52,350 nucleotides of DNA from Syntrophus aciditrophicus. Lineage in GTDB: Bacteria > Desulfobacterota > Syntrophia > Syntrophales > UBA5619. Below, one piece after another: positions 1 to 7,603 of this stretch; the first letter of the stretch is position 1, and each line of letters starts with the position of its first letter. The notes under the pieces are model-generated. The model was not told the DNA's origin and searched no databases. It saw nothing but the letters and a program-made list of their open reading frames with translations. The DNA is taken from NCBI GenBank assembly GCA_020726025.1, contig DYTH01000004.1, forward strand, positions 1 to 52,350, given 5' to 3'. Both the position numbers and the translations under genes were made by a program.

Positions 1-31
1 TAAAGCAGCAATTATCAAGATATACTTTCAT
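1..31 (-). CDS. PIN-domain protein, N-terminal end only (cut by window edge)
   Basis: Ten codons are visible, read from an ATG at 31 down to base 1: M-K-V-Y-L-D-N-C-C-F. This matches the first beta strand of a common PIN-domain family (VapC-like ribonuclease fold), whose proteins typically open with K-I/V-Y-L-D-N-C-C and place the first catalytic Asp in exactly this strand. It sits just beyond the attC-like site, in the same orientation as the DUF4160/DUF2442 cassette, so it would be the second cassette of the integron. PIN-domain toxins are frequent integron-cassette cargo. No strong ribosome-binding site is visible upstream. Only ten residues are seen, so the assignment rests on a short but characteristic motif. 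Confidence 0.45.
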   Translation of the reverse strand, partial: MKVYLDNCCF

Positions 32-66
32 TTCAATTTCACTGTGTTTTGTTGCTCCGGTTCTTC

Positions 67-138
67 ACCGAACGACCAAGCTCACCGGCGGCAATGGAGC
101 GCAGCGGAATTGCCGCCGGTGCAGTGCCTCGTTAGGGC
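67..138 (-). other. attC-like integron recombination site
   Basis: Read on the minus strand, the site starts with GCCCTAAC (138-131), which contains the TAA stop of the DUF2442 gene. It continues into a perfect 13-bp inverted repeat (83-95 with 109-121, CACCGGCGGCAAT and its complement, 13-base loop) and ends at GTTCGGT (73-67), one base away from the GTTRRRY core consensus. This imperfect-palindrome layout, with an inverse core at the cassette 3' end, is that of an attC (59-base element). The inverse core is exactly complementary to the GTTAGGGC at 673-666, as expected if this cassette was excised and inserted as a circle. Confidence 0.75.
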
Positions 139-380
139 ATTGCTTGACCGTGCCTCCACAATTCATATTCACTGATATCAATCTCGCTATTCCAGGCTAC
201 GGCATACCCACCTTGCTCGACTTTTACCGCCTTGAACAAAGCGGGATTATTCAATGGGGCGAACATGTCTTTATTCAGAAGCGGAGAGACATCATATTTT
301 TTCAGCTCGTTATTGTCGAACTCAATTATCAAAGTATGATTATCTATTGCTGATGCTGATTTAATTCCTGGATATTCCAT
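132..380 (-). CDS. DUF2442 family protein (cassette-borne, antitoxin-like partner)
   Basis: An 82-residue protein with the DUF2442 pattern: a short beta-rich domain with L-I-I-E-F-x-N-x-E near residues 17-25, a Y-D-V-S-P-L-L segment and a C-terminal W-N-S-x-I-D-I-S-E-Y-E-L-W. It starts three bases after the DUF4160 stop, with GGAG of its own ribosome site lying inside the end of the upstream gene, so the two are translationally linked. Its TAA stop lies inside the attC inverse core, which is typical for tightly packed cassettes. DUF4160/DUF2442 pairs recur in integrons and defence islands and look like toxin-antitoxin modules, but I know of no firm biochemical role. The function is therefore inferred from organisation only. 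Confidence 0.85.
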   Translation of the reverse strand: MEYPGIKSASAIDNHTLIIEFDNNELKKYDVSPLLNKDMFAPLNNPALFKAVKVEQGGYAVAWNSEIDISEYELWRHGQAMP

Positions 381-383
381 TGC

Positions 384-632
384 TTACTCCAAAGGCGGCA
401 ACTTGTGAAATTCTTGAACATCCCACATATTTTTCATTTCATCTTTATTGATCATTGCCCATTCGATAACCAATTCCTTTGCTCTCTTTGGTAGATCACC
501 TTCAATCATCTCAAGCGTGTCGATGTTGAACAAACCGACATATTCACCGTACACAGCATGGAAATGCGGTGGCGGATGAACGCCGAAGAACAGCTTTATT
601 ACGATTCCATAAAATCTTGCTATTTCTGGCAT
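384..632 (-). CDS. DUF4160 family protein (cassette-borne, toxin-like partner)
   Basis: An 82-residue protein matching DUF4160: it opens P-E-I-A-R-F-Y-G-I-V-I-K, has the hallmark H-P-P-P-H-F-H-A-x-Y-G-E-Y around residues 19-31, then L-E-M-I-E-G-D-L-P-K-R-A and E-W-A. The histidine-rich motif is the family signature. It is the first gene of the integron cassette, about 100 bases downstream of the Pc-like promoter and some 34 bases inside the core site. No good ribosome site precedes the ATG, as is common for cassette genes. It forms a two-gene unit with DUF2442. A toxin-antitoxin-like role is suggested by the pairing and location, not shown by the sequence. Confidence 0.85.
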   Translation of the reverse strand: MPEIARFYGIVIKLFFGVHPPPHFHAVYGEYVGLFNIDTLEMIEGDLPKRAKELVIEWAMINKDEMKNMWDVQEFHKLPPLE

Positions 633-665
633 ATCAGTGTCCGGTTTGATGTTCTGCCTTTCGCC

Positions 666-673
666 GCCCTAAC
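666..673 (-). other. attI-side core recombination site
   Basis: GTTAGGGC on the minus strand is a GTTRRR-type integron core site lying between the recombinase gene and the first cassette gene. It is the exact complement of the inverse core at the far end of the cassette (131-138). In integrons, crossover falls between the G and the TT, so the cassette would run from here to the attC. The flanking attI sequence toward 674-720 could not be delimited by eye. Confidence 0.6.
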
Positions 674-737
674 AGTATTAATAGGCCTGTCTTAACATTG
701 GAAGACCTGGCCGGTTGAAAATCAGTGAAGTTTTGGT

Positions 738-767
738 TTTATAAGCCGATGCGATTTCGGATGTCAA
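738..767 (-). promoter_or_regulatory. Pc-like cassette promoter
   Basis: On the minus strand a consensus -35 TTGACA (767-762) is followed by an 18-base spacer and a -10 TATAAA (743-738, 5 of 6 to TATAAT). It points away from the recombinase gene and toward the cassettes, with the core site about 65 bases downstream. That is the location of the integron cassette promoter Pc. Bases 633-894, which have no gene, hold this promoter, the core site and the leader of the recombinase gene. I see no LexA box. Confidence 0.7.
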
Positions 768-894
768 GTGAAATGTGACCGTGCATATTTCAACGTTTTC
801 AGTAAATTACGAATAACAATGCGAAGCTTAACGCCTTACTCCACAAAAAATAATAAGGCTTGAACTCCAAAATTGAATTTGTTATTTCTGCTGA

Positions 895-1788
895 ATGAAA
901 AAGTCAGAAGACAAAGTCGCCTCTGCTGCAAGCACCCCCGTCTCGTTTCACGGATGGCGGGAGGTTTTACAAGCGGAATGCACCGAACCTGCCGTGTTGC
1001 ACGCACGGGAAGGGGATATCTTTGCATGGCTTAAGTTCCTCAATGCCTCACACCGCCGAGCTTCGGTAGAAGCTGTCCTGGACTATCTGCACGCACTGGA
1101 GGAAGCGGGGGAAAATACGAACTCAGTACGTTCTTCCCTGCGGTGGTTTTTCAAAACCGCAGCCATCCAGAGAGGTGAAGAGAACACGGATTCCCCGGCG
1201 CCGCCGTTACAGGAACATATCATCGCTGTCGAGCGAGAGGACAAGGGAGGGCCGCCCTGGGAGCAGCTTCTGGTGACGGTCATTCGCAGGAGACATCTTC
1301 AGTGGCGCACCGAAGAGACATACCGGGGCTGGGCGCATCGCTTTGCCTCCTGGCTGCGGGGACGTCCCATTGAAGAGGCGCGGGCTGAGGATATCCGCGG
1401 CTTTCTCGACCATCTGGCTGTGGACAGAAAGGTCTCGGCCAGCACCCAGAAACAGGCCTTGAACGCGCTTGTATTTCTTCAAAAGGAGGCATTGGGCCGC
1501 GATCCCGGAGATTTTTCCGGCTACCGTCCCGGTCGCTCCAGTAAACGGATACCCACTGTTTTAAGCCAGAAGGAGTGCCAGGCGCTGTTTGCTCAACTAA
1601 CCGGCGCTAACCGGCTCATGGCGCAACTGATGTACGGCGCCGACCTGCGACTCATGGAATTGCTCCGACTGCGGGTGCAGGATGTTAATTTTGAACAGGG
1701 AATTCTGATTGTCCGCAGCGGCAAGGGTGGCAAGGATCGGGTGAGCGTGTTACCGGAAAGTCTGCGCAGCCCTCTGGACAGTTTGTAG
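895..1788 (+). pseudogene. intI: Integron integrase (tyrosine recombinase), C-terminally truncated
   Basis: The 297 residues contain an N-terminal extension (about 1-125), a SAM-like core-binding domain (about 125-210, with the integron-integrase signature L-A-V-D-R-K-V-x-A-S-T-Q followed by Q-A-L-N-A-L-V-F-L) and only the start of the catalytic domain. The first catalytic Arg is present in L-R-L-M-E-L-L-R-L-R-V-Q-D, and the G-K-G-G-K-D-R strand follows. The reading frame then stops at S-L-R-S-P-L-D-S-L. The H-x-x-R box, the second His/Trp and the nucleophilic Tyr are missing, so it cannot recombine DNA. The preceding Y-G-A-D-L-R also departs from the usual Y-G-T/S-G-L-R. Bases 1789-1943 hold no recognisable remainder of the domain. 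Integron origin is supported by the attC, core site and promoter on its 5' side. Confidence 0.8.
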
Positions 1789-1943
1789 ATTATTTAGGTG
1801 CACGATTGGCTTATGTTTTACCCCCTGACCCTTCGCTGTAAGGGGGAAAAATGAACGGGAATATCCCTTTTCAGATATTGCGGTATGGCGATCTCCTTCG
1901 TAATTGTGTATAGTCCCTCAAAAAATGGGGAAGGAGGTTCGGC

Positions 1944-2837
1944 ATGCCGCAGGCAGACTCCAACGGAATCAGGATAGAGTATGAACCATTCGGGAATCCT
2001 TCGGACAGACCGCTGCTTCTGATCATCGGTCTGGGCGGGCAGCTTTTGCAATGGGACGAGAACCTCTGCCGCGATCTCGCAGCCCGTGGGCATTACGTGA
2101 TCCGCTACGACAACCGCGATACGGGGCTTTCCACCCGGTTCGACGCGGCGGGAGAGCCGGACATCATGGCCGCGCTGGGGAAAATCATGGGTGGGGATAA
2201 AAGCGTCTCGTCCTACACGATGGAGGACATGGCCGACGACGCGGCAGGTCTTCTCGACGCGCTGAAAATTTCCGCGGCCCATATCTGCGGGATGTCGATG
2301 GGGGGAATGATTGCCCAGACGCTGGCGATCCGCCATCCTGCACGTGTGCTCAGCCTGATTTCCATCTACTCCACCACGGGAAATCCGCGACTGCCGCAGC
2401 CCAGGCCGGAGGCGCTGGAAGCGCTTCTTACCCCTCCCCCAGTCGAGAGAGAGGCGAGCATAGAACACATGCTGCGCATGTTCAGAATGATCGCCGGTCC
2501 CGGTTTTCCCCTTGATGAGGCGTGGACGCGCCGCACGGTTGCCGCAAGTTATGACCGCGGCTTTTACACCCCCGGGGTTGCCCGCCAGCTCCTCGCCATT
2601 CTGACGCAAAAAGACAGGACAGCGGCGCTTGCATCCGTAAAGGCGCCCACGCTTGTCGTCCATGGCACGGATGATCCCCTGGTACCGGCGGAGGCAGGAA
2701 AGGCAACGGCCGCCGCCATTCCCGGGGCAGAACTGATGCTGATCGAGGGAATGGGGCATGACCTCCCCCACGGCGGGGCCTGGCCAAAAATCGTCGAGGC
2801 CATCGCTGTCCACACCCAAAAGACGGCGCCGGTATAA
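1944..2837 (+). CDS. Alpha/beta-fold hydrolase
   Basis: A 297-residue soluble alpha/beta hydrolase. The oxyanion-hole strand is L-L-L-I-I-G-L-G-G (about 24-32), the nucleophile elbow is G-M-S-M-G-G with Ser118, the acid is in H-G-T-D-D-P-L-V-P (Asp243/244), and the catalytic His lies in G-M-G-H (His272). The R-Y-D-N-R-D-T-G-L-S segment after the oxyanion strand is typical of the haloperoxidase/esterase/3-oxoadipate enol-lactonase-like branch. The substrate cannot be told. The start is supported by AAGGAGG at 1931-1937, seven bases before the ATG. It appears monocistronic: the truncated integrase lies upstream and a decayed gene lies opposite its 3' end. Confidence 0.85.
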   Translation: MPQADSNGIRIEYEPFGNPSDRPLLLIIGLGGQLLQWDENLCRDLAARGHYVIRYDNRDTGLSTRFDAAGEPDIMAALGKIMGGDKSVSSYTMEDMADDAAGLLDALKISAAHICGMSMGGMIAQTLAIRHPARVLSLISIYSTTGNPRLPQPRPEALEALLTPPPVEREASIEHMLRMFRMIAGPGFPLDEAWTRRTVAASYDRGFYTPGVARQLLAILTQKDRTAALASVKAPTLVVHGTDDPLVPAEAGKATAAAIPGAELMLIEGMGHDLPHGGAWPKIVEAIAVHTQKTAPV

Positions 2838-3076
2838 AATACGAAGACGGTATCGCCGTTTTCCATGCAGGTTTTGAGAAAGCCGGTATAAATGGTAATC
2901 GTGTCGTCTTCAAGCTTGGTATCGAACGGATATATCTTTTTGACCCTCATCCCTTTCAGTATGCCTCCGGTCAGGTCGGAAGTCGGCTCGCCGTTGAGTT
3001 CCTTGATCCGCTCCGCGAACATCTCTGCATGGCGCATCTCGTCAAAGGAAATGCTGGCGCAGTGGTCACAGCGCTG
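2838..3076 (-). pseudogene. Bacterioferritin/ferritin-like gene remnant
   Basis: Reading minus-strand from just after an in-frame TGA (3079-3077) gives a stretch with C-A-S-I-S-F-D-E-M-R-H-A-E-M-F-A-E-R-I, then L-N-G-E-P, and later L-K-T-C-M-E-N-G-D-T-V. E-x-x-R-H-A-E is the di-iron ligand helix of bacterioferritin and related proteins, and C-x-E-N-G-D is the start of the next helix. There is no N-terminal part, because of the stop and the neighbouring synthetase gene, and after E-N-G-D-T-V the family similarity disappears at the hydrolase 3' end. It is therefore a fragment of perhaps half a gene. The remaining bases up to 3108 show nothing else. Confidence 0.65.
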
Positions 3077-3108
3077 TCACCACGGATCGACAAACGCGTG
3101 ATCGGTAT

Positions 3109-5262
3109 TCACTGTATGACGCGGGCAAGTACGATCAGGGCATCGACCACAACGGGGCTGGGGCCCGCCAGGATGATCGGGTTCAGGTCTATCTCGGCGA
3201 TCTCCGGGTGCAGCAGGGCGATGTTCCCTACCGCCTGCAGAATGGAGGCAAGGGCGGAGACGTCTGCCGCGGGCATCCCGCGAAAGGGGCCGAGAAGCTC
3301 TTTTGCCCGAATATCGTTCAGCATCTCGTCTGCTTCGACGCCCGAAAGAGGGGCGGCCCGGAAGGTGGTGTCCTTCAGCGCCTCGGTAAATACCCCACCC
3401 AGGCCGAACAGGACGCACGGGCCGAAACCGGGAAACCTCGTCATCCCCGCAACCAGCTCGCGAGAGCCGGAAACCATCTCCTGGATCAGAACATCGGCGC
3501 CGTTTCCGGTGGCCCGGACGGAACGAAAGGCGGCAAGCAGGGCTTCGCTGTTCCTTATATTGAGCTCGATCAATCCCTTGCCGGTTTTGTGCATGATCTC
3601 CCAGAAACACGCCTTGACGGCAACAGGATAGCCGATTGCGTTGGCCGCTTTCAGCGCCTCGTCTTCTGATCGGGCAATTTCCTCGCGGGTCGTCGGCACG
3701 CCGTACAAGGCCAGGAGTTGCTTGGCCTGGCGCTCGTCGAGCGCATTCTGACCTGCGTCAAGGGCGGTCTTTACAATCCTTGACGCTTCCGGCGAAACTT
3801 CCGGGAGCGCGGGCTTAACAATTGGTTTACGCTTACGTATCTTCAAATGGCTAAAGAGCGAGACCATCCCCCGCGCCGCCTTTTCCGGGGAATCAAAGAC
3901 GGGAATATCCCCGTCCATGTATTTCACCGTGTTGTCGTCAAGGCGGCCAAAAAAGGAGCTGATCGTCATCGGTATTCCGTATTTTCCCGGCAGCGCGATT
4001 GCCTCGGTCAGATCCTGGGCAAGCTGCCGGACGACATCCTCCTCGGGGATTCCCCCCGCCATCTCTTTCATATGATCGTAAACCATCTTCAGAAATCCCG
4101 ATCCCACCGACCCGTGTACGACAAGACCGTCAACCTCCCCGCTTTGCAGGATCATTTCAGGTATCTGCGTTGACAGAACGTTCATATCCCGGTGGTAGGT
4201 GAGATCGACCGGATTGGCGGCAGAGGCGTGGGGCGGTATCAGCTCCCGTATCTTTGCCTGCAGCGCGTCGGAAAAACGGGAAACGGTCATCCCACCCAAA
4301 TCGGCATTGTGCGATATCGCCGTCCCCGGCCCGCCAGAATTGGTGACAACCGCGAGCCTGTTTCCCCGCAGCGGCGGCTGGGTGGCGTGCGTCCAGCCGT
4401 GGGCGTAGAGATCCTCAATGGAGTGGCAGCGGATGACCCCGGCCTGTCTGAAGATGCCTTCGTAGAGAAAATCGGGGCCGGCAAGCGATCCGGTATGGCT
4501 GAGACCCGCCCGGGCGCCGGAGGCGGAACCTCCCACATACTGGGCAAGCACCGGCTTATGGGGGGTGATTTTCTGGGCTGTTTCGATGAAACGCCGGCCG
4601 TCCTTGATCCCCTCGATGTACATGATAATCGCCTTCGTCTGCTCGTCTTCGCCCAGGTATTCGAGGGCATCCACCATGTCGATATTGGCCTCGTTGCCGC
4701 AGCTTATCGCCTTGCTGAAACGTATGCCCCGCTCGTGCAGATAAGGCAGCGTCTGGGTGACGTAGGTGCCGCTCTGGGAGATCATGCCAAGCGACCCCGG
4801 CCTTTTGTCCATTTTTCCAATGGTCAGGTTGAGTGGAAGCGCGGTGTTGACGATCCCCATGCAGTTGGGACCAAGAAATCGCATCTTGTGCAGCCGGGCA
4901 ATTTCCTTGAGTCGCTCCTCCATGGCGGCCCCTTCCGGACCGACCTCCCGGAAGCCGGCGCTGATGATAATCGCCCGTTTCGTCCCGATTCCGGTAAAAT
5001 CCTCAACCATTGGAATAACCAGGCTGGTGGGCACGATCAAAAGAAGGAGGTCCGGCGCCTCCGGAAGAGCCTGCGCGGACGGGTAGGCCTTATGCCCGAG
5101 CACCGTCTTTTCGGTCGGGTGAATGGGGTAGAAACGCCCGGTAAAACCGTCCTTGATGACGGAGAGCGCCTGCAGGGTTCCCATCTTCTGCGGGTTGTTG
5201 CTGGCGCCGGCAACGGCAATGGATTGCGGATTGAGAAGCAGATGGAGCGGGTTTTCTTTCAT
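3109..5262 (-). CDS. ADP-forming acyl/acetyl-CoA synthetase, fused alpha-beta subunit
   Basis: A 717-residue fused acetate-CoA ligase (ADP-forming). The N-terminal CoA-binding Rossmann domain opens S-I-A-V-A-G-A-S-N-N-P. It is followed by two succinyl-CoA-ligase-like domains with the phosphorylated His in G-L-S-H-T-G-S-L-A-G (His256) and G-N-S-G-G-P-type loop T-N-S-G-G-P-G. The C-terminal part is an ATP-grasp domain (about 490-717) with Y-P-V-A-V-K-A and the metal-binding E-I-D-L-N-P-I near the end. Such enzymes make ATP from acyl-CoA, ADP and phosphate during fermentation, or activate acids in reverse. The ATG at 5262 is preferred over the GTG at 5292 because AAGGGG sits 8 bases upstream of it. 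It begins five bases after the stop of a truncated VOC gene, suggesting one transcript. Confidence 0.92.
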   Translation of the reverse strand: MKENPLHLLLNPQSIAVAGASNNPQKMGTLQALSVIKDGFTGRFYPIHPTEKTVLGHKAYPSAQALPEAPDLLLLIVPTSLVIPMVEDFTGIGTKRAIIISAGFREVGPEGAAMEERLKEIARLHKMRFLGPNCMGIVNTALPLNLTIGKMDKRPGSLGMISQSGTYVTQTLPYLHERGIRFSKAISCGNEANIDMVDALEYLGEDEQTKAIIMYIEGIKDGRRFIETAQKITPHKPVLAQYVGGSASGARAGLSHTGSLAGPDFLYEGIFRQAGVIRCHSIEDLYAHGWTHATQPPLRGNRLAVVTNSGGPGTAISHNADLGGMTVSRFSDALQAKIRELIPPHASAANPVDLTYHRDMNVLSTQIPEMILQSGEVDGLVVHGSVGSGFLKMVYDHMKEMAGGIPEEDVVRQLAQDLTEAIALPGKYGIPMTISSFFGRLDDNTVKYMDGDIPVFDSPEKAARGMVSLFSHLKIRKRKPIVKPALPEVSPEASRIVKTALDAGQNALDERQAKQLLALYGVPTTREEIARSEDEALKAANAIGYPVAVKACFWEIMHKTGKGLIELNIRNSEALLAAFRSVRATGNGADVLIQEMVSGSRELVAGMTRFPGFGPCVLFGLGGVFTEALKDTTFRAAPLSGVEADEMLNDIRAKELLGPFRGMPAADVSALASILQAVGNIALLHPEIAEIDLNPIILAGPSPVVVDALIVLARVIQ

Positions 5263-5267
5263 GGCGT

Positions 5268-5441
5268 CTATCCCCTTTGATTCGATGACCACCCGTTCAG
5301 ATCCACGTCGATCCTCGGCTTCCCATCCGGGCCGATACTTTCGATGATCTTCGCGTCAAACATCTTTTGATAGTAGCGGGCGGCGGCCTCCGGGTCGCGG
5401 CTCAAAATGTGGATGTGATCAAAATGATAAATAGCCGACAT
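5268..5441 (-). pseudogene. VOC/glyoxalase-family gene, truncated to its first half-domain
   Basis: The 57-codon frame opens M-S-A-I-Y-H-F-D-H-I-H-I-L-S-R-D-P-E-A-A-A-R-Y-Y, the first beta strand and helix of a vicinal-oxygen-chelate protein (methylmalonyl-CoA epimerase/glyoxalase type, with the metal-ligand His in strand one). It keeps similarity to about D-L-N-G, then reads W-S-S-N-Q-R-G-stop. Family members are about 130 residues, so more than half is missing. A small GGAGC before the ATG is its ribosome site. The deletion joined it directly to the acyl-CoA synthetase gene, so it may survive as a leader cistron. Confidence 0.65.
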
Positions 5442-5570
5442 GAAAGCTCCTTTTTCATTTTATAGTGCGTTCTTCCTTAGAGAAAGGCAGGGGCGGTGTC
5501 AAGCGGTAAATCATTTCCGGGCTCTTCGCGAACGGCCAAAAAATGACTTTACAAATTTAGCGGTTCGGGG

Positions 5571-5661
5571 TTAATACTCCGACCGCAACGTACGATAAGG
5601 CCGTCATACCGGCGGAAGCCGGATACGATTCGGCATAACCGTTTCGTTGCCGGAGTAATAA
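5571..5661. repeat. MITE-like inverted-repeat element (type D)
   Basis: Inverted ends TTAATACTCCG (5571-5581) and CGGAGTAATAA (5651-5661) match at 10 of 11 positions. The pairing resumes with GCAACG (5585-5590) and CGTTGC (5645-5650). The interior carries the GTCATACCGGCGGAAGCCGG hairpin core shared with the other dispersed repeats here. The rest of the 5442-5743 intergenic region holds only an AT-rich stretch before the thioredoxin reductase gene (TATAAT at 5703-5708, no convincing -35). Confidence 0.55.
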
Positions 5662-5743
5662 TAATTACCGCTGTGATCGATGGAGGCACAGAACCCTGAA
5701 TTTATAATGGTATGATAAAATATTGCTAAAAAAGGAGAAAAAA

Positions 5744-6700
5744 ATGGGTGAGATGACAAAAAAACAGTACGATGTTGCGATTGTCGGCGGCGGGCCGGCC
5801 GGCTTTACCGCGGGCATGTACGCGGTGCGGGCGGCGATGAAGGCGGTTCTGTTTGAGGGGGCTTCGACGGTAAGCCAGATCACGATGACCGACGCGATAG
5901 AAAACTATCCGGGCCTTGGCGGCGCCAACGGCCTTGATCTTGTCGACAACTTTAAACAGCAGGCGCTGGGTTTTGGCCTGGAAACCGTGGCCGACGATGT
6001 CTCGGAAATAAAGAGGATAAAGCTGGACGGGAAAGATGCGTGGGAAGTGATTGTCGGCGGTGAAAGCTACCAGGCGCTGACGGTCATTTTCGCGACCGGC
6101 GCCAACTGGCGTCATCTCGGCGTTGTCGGCGAGGAGAGGTTTATCGGCAGGGGCGTTTCGTTCTGCGCCACCTGCGACGCCCCCCTCTTCCGCAACAGGG
6201 ATGTCGCAGTGGTCGGCGGCGGAGATACGGCAATCCAGGAGGCGATCTACCTCACCAAATTCGCAAGCAAGGTCACGGTTATCCACCGGCGCGATCGACT
6301 GCGCGCCACCGCGATCCTCCAGCAGCGCGCCTTTTCCAACAACAAGATCGAGTTTCTCTGGGATTCGGTCGTTGAGAAGGTTGACGGCCTCGATCTTTTG
6401 CAGTGGGTGGAGGTTCACAACCTCAAAAGAGACGACTATACGCGCCTTTCCGTAAACGGCCTCTTCATCTTTGTCGGCCTCAATCCCAATACCGGGCTGC
6501 TGCATAAAATGGTTGACATGGATGAGGGCGGCTACATCAAGGTGAATGCCACTATGCAGACATCGGCCAATGGACTGTTTGCCGCCGGCGACTGCGTGGC
6601 CAAACAGCTCCGCCAGGTGGTCACCGCCTGCGGGGACGGTGCGAATGCGGCCTACTCCGCTCAGCTTTACGTGGAAGACCTGAAGGGGGAATCCTACTGA
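5744..6700 (+). CDS. Thioredoxin reductase-like NAD(P)H:FAD oxidoreductase
   Basis: A 318-residue low-molecular-weight thioredoxin reductase-type flavoprotein. It has an FAD-binding G-G-G-P-A-G at 15-20, a redox-active C-A-T-C at 141-144, an NAD(P)H fold V-V-G-G-G-D-T-A at 156-163, and H-R-R-D-R-L-R-A at 181-188, whose arginines usually indicate NADPH use. A-A-G-D-C-V near the C-terminus contacts FAD. Length and spacing fit TrxB, which keeps thioredoxin reduced. A related disulfide reductase of an alternative redox protein is possible. The ATG at 5744 is chosen over the upstream frame extension because GGAG lies six bases before it. The lgt GTG follows its stop by one base, so the two form an operon. 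Confidence 0.88.
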   Translation: MGEMTKKQYDVAIVGGGPAGFTAGMYAVRAAMKAVLFEGASTVSQITMTDAIENYPGLGGANGLDLVDNFKQQALGFGLETVADDVSEIKRIKLDGKDAWEVIVGGESYQALTVIFATGANWRHLGVVGEERFIGRGVSFCATCDAPLFRNRDVAVVGGGDTAIQEAIYLTKFASKVTVIHRRDRLRATAILQQRAFSNNKIEFLWDSVVEKVDGLDLLQWVEVHNLKRDDYTRLSVNGLFIFVGLNPNTGLLHKMVDMDEGGYIKVNATMQTSANGLFAAGDCVAKQLRQVVTACGDGANAAYSAQLYVEDLKGESY

Positions 6701-6701
6701 G

Positions 6702-7550
6702 GTGGAAAACCTGATCGCCGCCTGGAGGCACATTCCCTCCCACATCACCCCCTGGCTCTTTGAGCTGGGGGGATTTCAACTGCGCTACTACAGCCTGATG
6801 TATCTGGCCGCTTTTCTGTGCGTCTATCTGCTGGTGATGTTCCGGATTAAACGGGAGAATCTGCCCTACAGCGCCGCGCTTGTGCAGGATTTTTTCACCT
6901 GGGCGATTTTCGGGATTATTCTGGGCGGACGTCTCGGTTACGTCCTTTTTTACAATCCCGGCTATTATCTGCAGCATCCGCTGGAGATAATCCTGCCGTT
7001 TCAATTCGACGGCGGCATTCATTTTATTGGAATCAGCGGCATGTCGTACCACGGGGGCGTCATCGGCCCCCTTCTGGCAGGCATCATCTTCTGCTGGAAG
7101 AGAAAGATAGATTTCTGGGCGTTTGCCGATCTCTTCTTCTCGGCGGCGCCCCTTGGCTACACATTCGGACGCGTCGGCAATTTCATCAACGGCGAACTCT
7201 ACGGCAGGGCGACGGATGTCCCCTGGGGAATGGTTTTTCCGCTCGACCCCCAGCATCTGCTGCGTCACCCGTCACAGCTTTACGAGGCCTTTTTCGAAGG
7301 GATCGTGCTTTTTGTCATCCTCTGGACGATCCGTAAAAGGTTTTCCTTTACCGGCGCGATTTTTGCCCTGTACGTTGCCGGCTATGGCTTTATCCGTTTC
7401 TTTCTGGAATTTTTCCGCGAACCGGACAGCCACCTCGGGTTTGTGTTCGGTCCGTTCAGCATGGGGCAGCTCCTCTGCCTGGCGATGGTGGTCATCGGGG
7501 CGGCAATCTACCAGTTTCGCAAAAACAGCGTCAAAGGCGCCGTGCAATAG
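6702..7550 (+). CDS. lgt: Prolipoprotein diacylglyceryl transferase
   Basis: A 282-residue polytopic inner-membrane enzyme that moves diacylglycerol from phosphatidylglycerol to the lipobox Cys of prolipoproteins. Signature parts are Y-H-G-G-V-I-G with the essential His117, the Lgt motif G-R-V-G-N-F-I-N-G-E-L-Y-G-R at 156-169 and R-H-P-S-Q-L-Y-E at 188-195. About seven hydrophobic segments are visible. It starts at a GTG one base after the thioredoxin-reductase stop. The GAGG that could serve as ribosome site overlaps that stop, implying translational coupling. It would modify lipoproteins such as the T6SS TssJ encoded downstream, but that is the general pathway rather than a special link. 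Confidence 0.95.
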   Translation: MENLIAAWRHIPSHITPWLFELGGFQLRYYSLMYLAAFLCVYLLVMFRIKRENLPYSAALVQDFFTWAIFGIILGGRLGYVLFYNPGYYLQHPLEIILPFQFDGGIHFIGISGMSYHGGVIGPLLAGIIFCWKRKIDFWAFADLFFSAAPLGYTFGRVGNFINGELYGRATDVPWGMVFPLDPQHLLRHPSQLYEAFFEGIVLFVILWTIRKRFSFTGAIFALYVAGYGFIRFFLEFFREPDSHLGFVFGPFSMGQLLCLAMVVIGAAIYQFRKNSVKGAVQ

Positions 7551-7603
7551 TTCCCGATACACGGCCCTGCTGGATAACGGCGCCCCGAAGAATAAAAACG
7601 AAG

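Noticed and set aside
1818-2819. 333-codon minus-strand frame opposite the alpha/beta hydrolase
   Set aside because: The plus-strand frame has the nucleophile elbow, acid and His of the family and a strong ribosome site. The minus frame is an Arg/Gly-rich shadow.
2850-2875. Small hairpin ACGG-TATCG-CCGT after the hydrolase gene as its terminator
   Set aside because: A four-bp stem followed by only four T is too weak to call.
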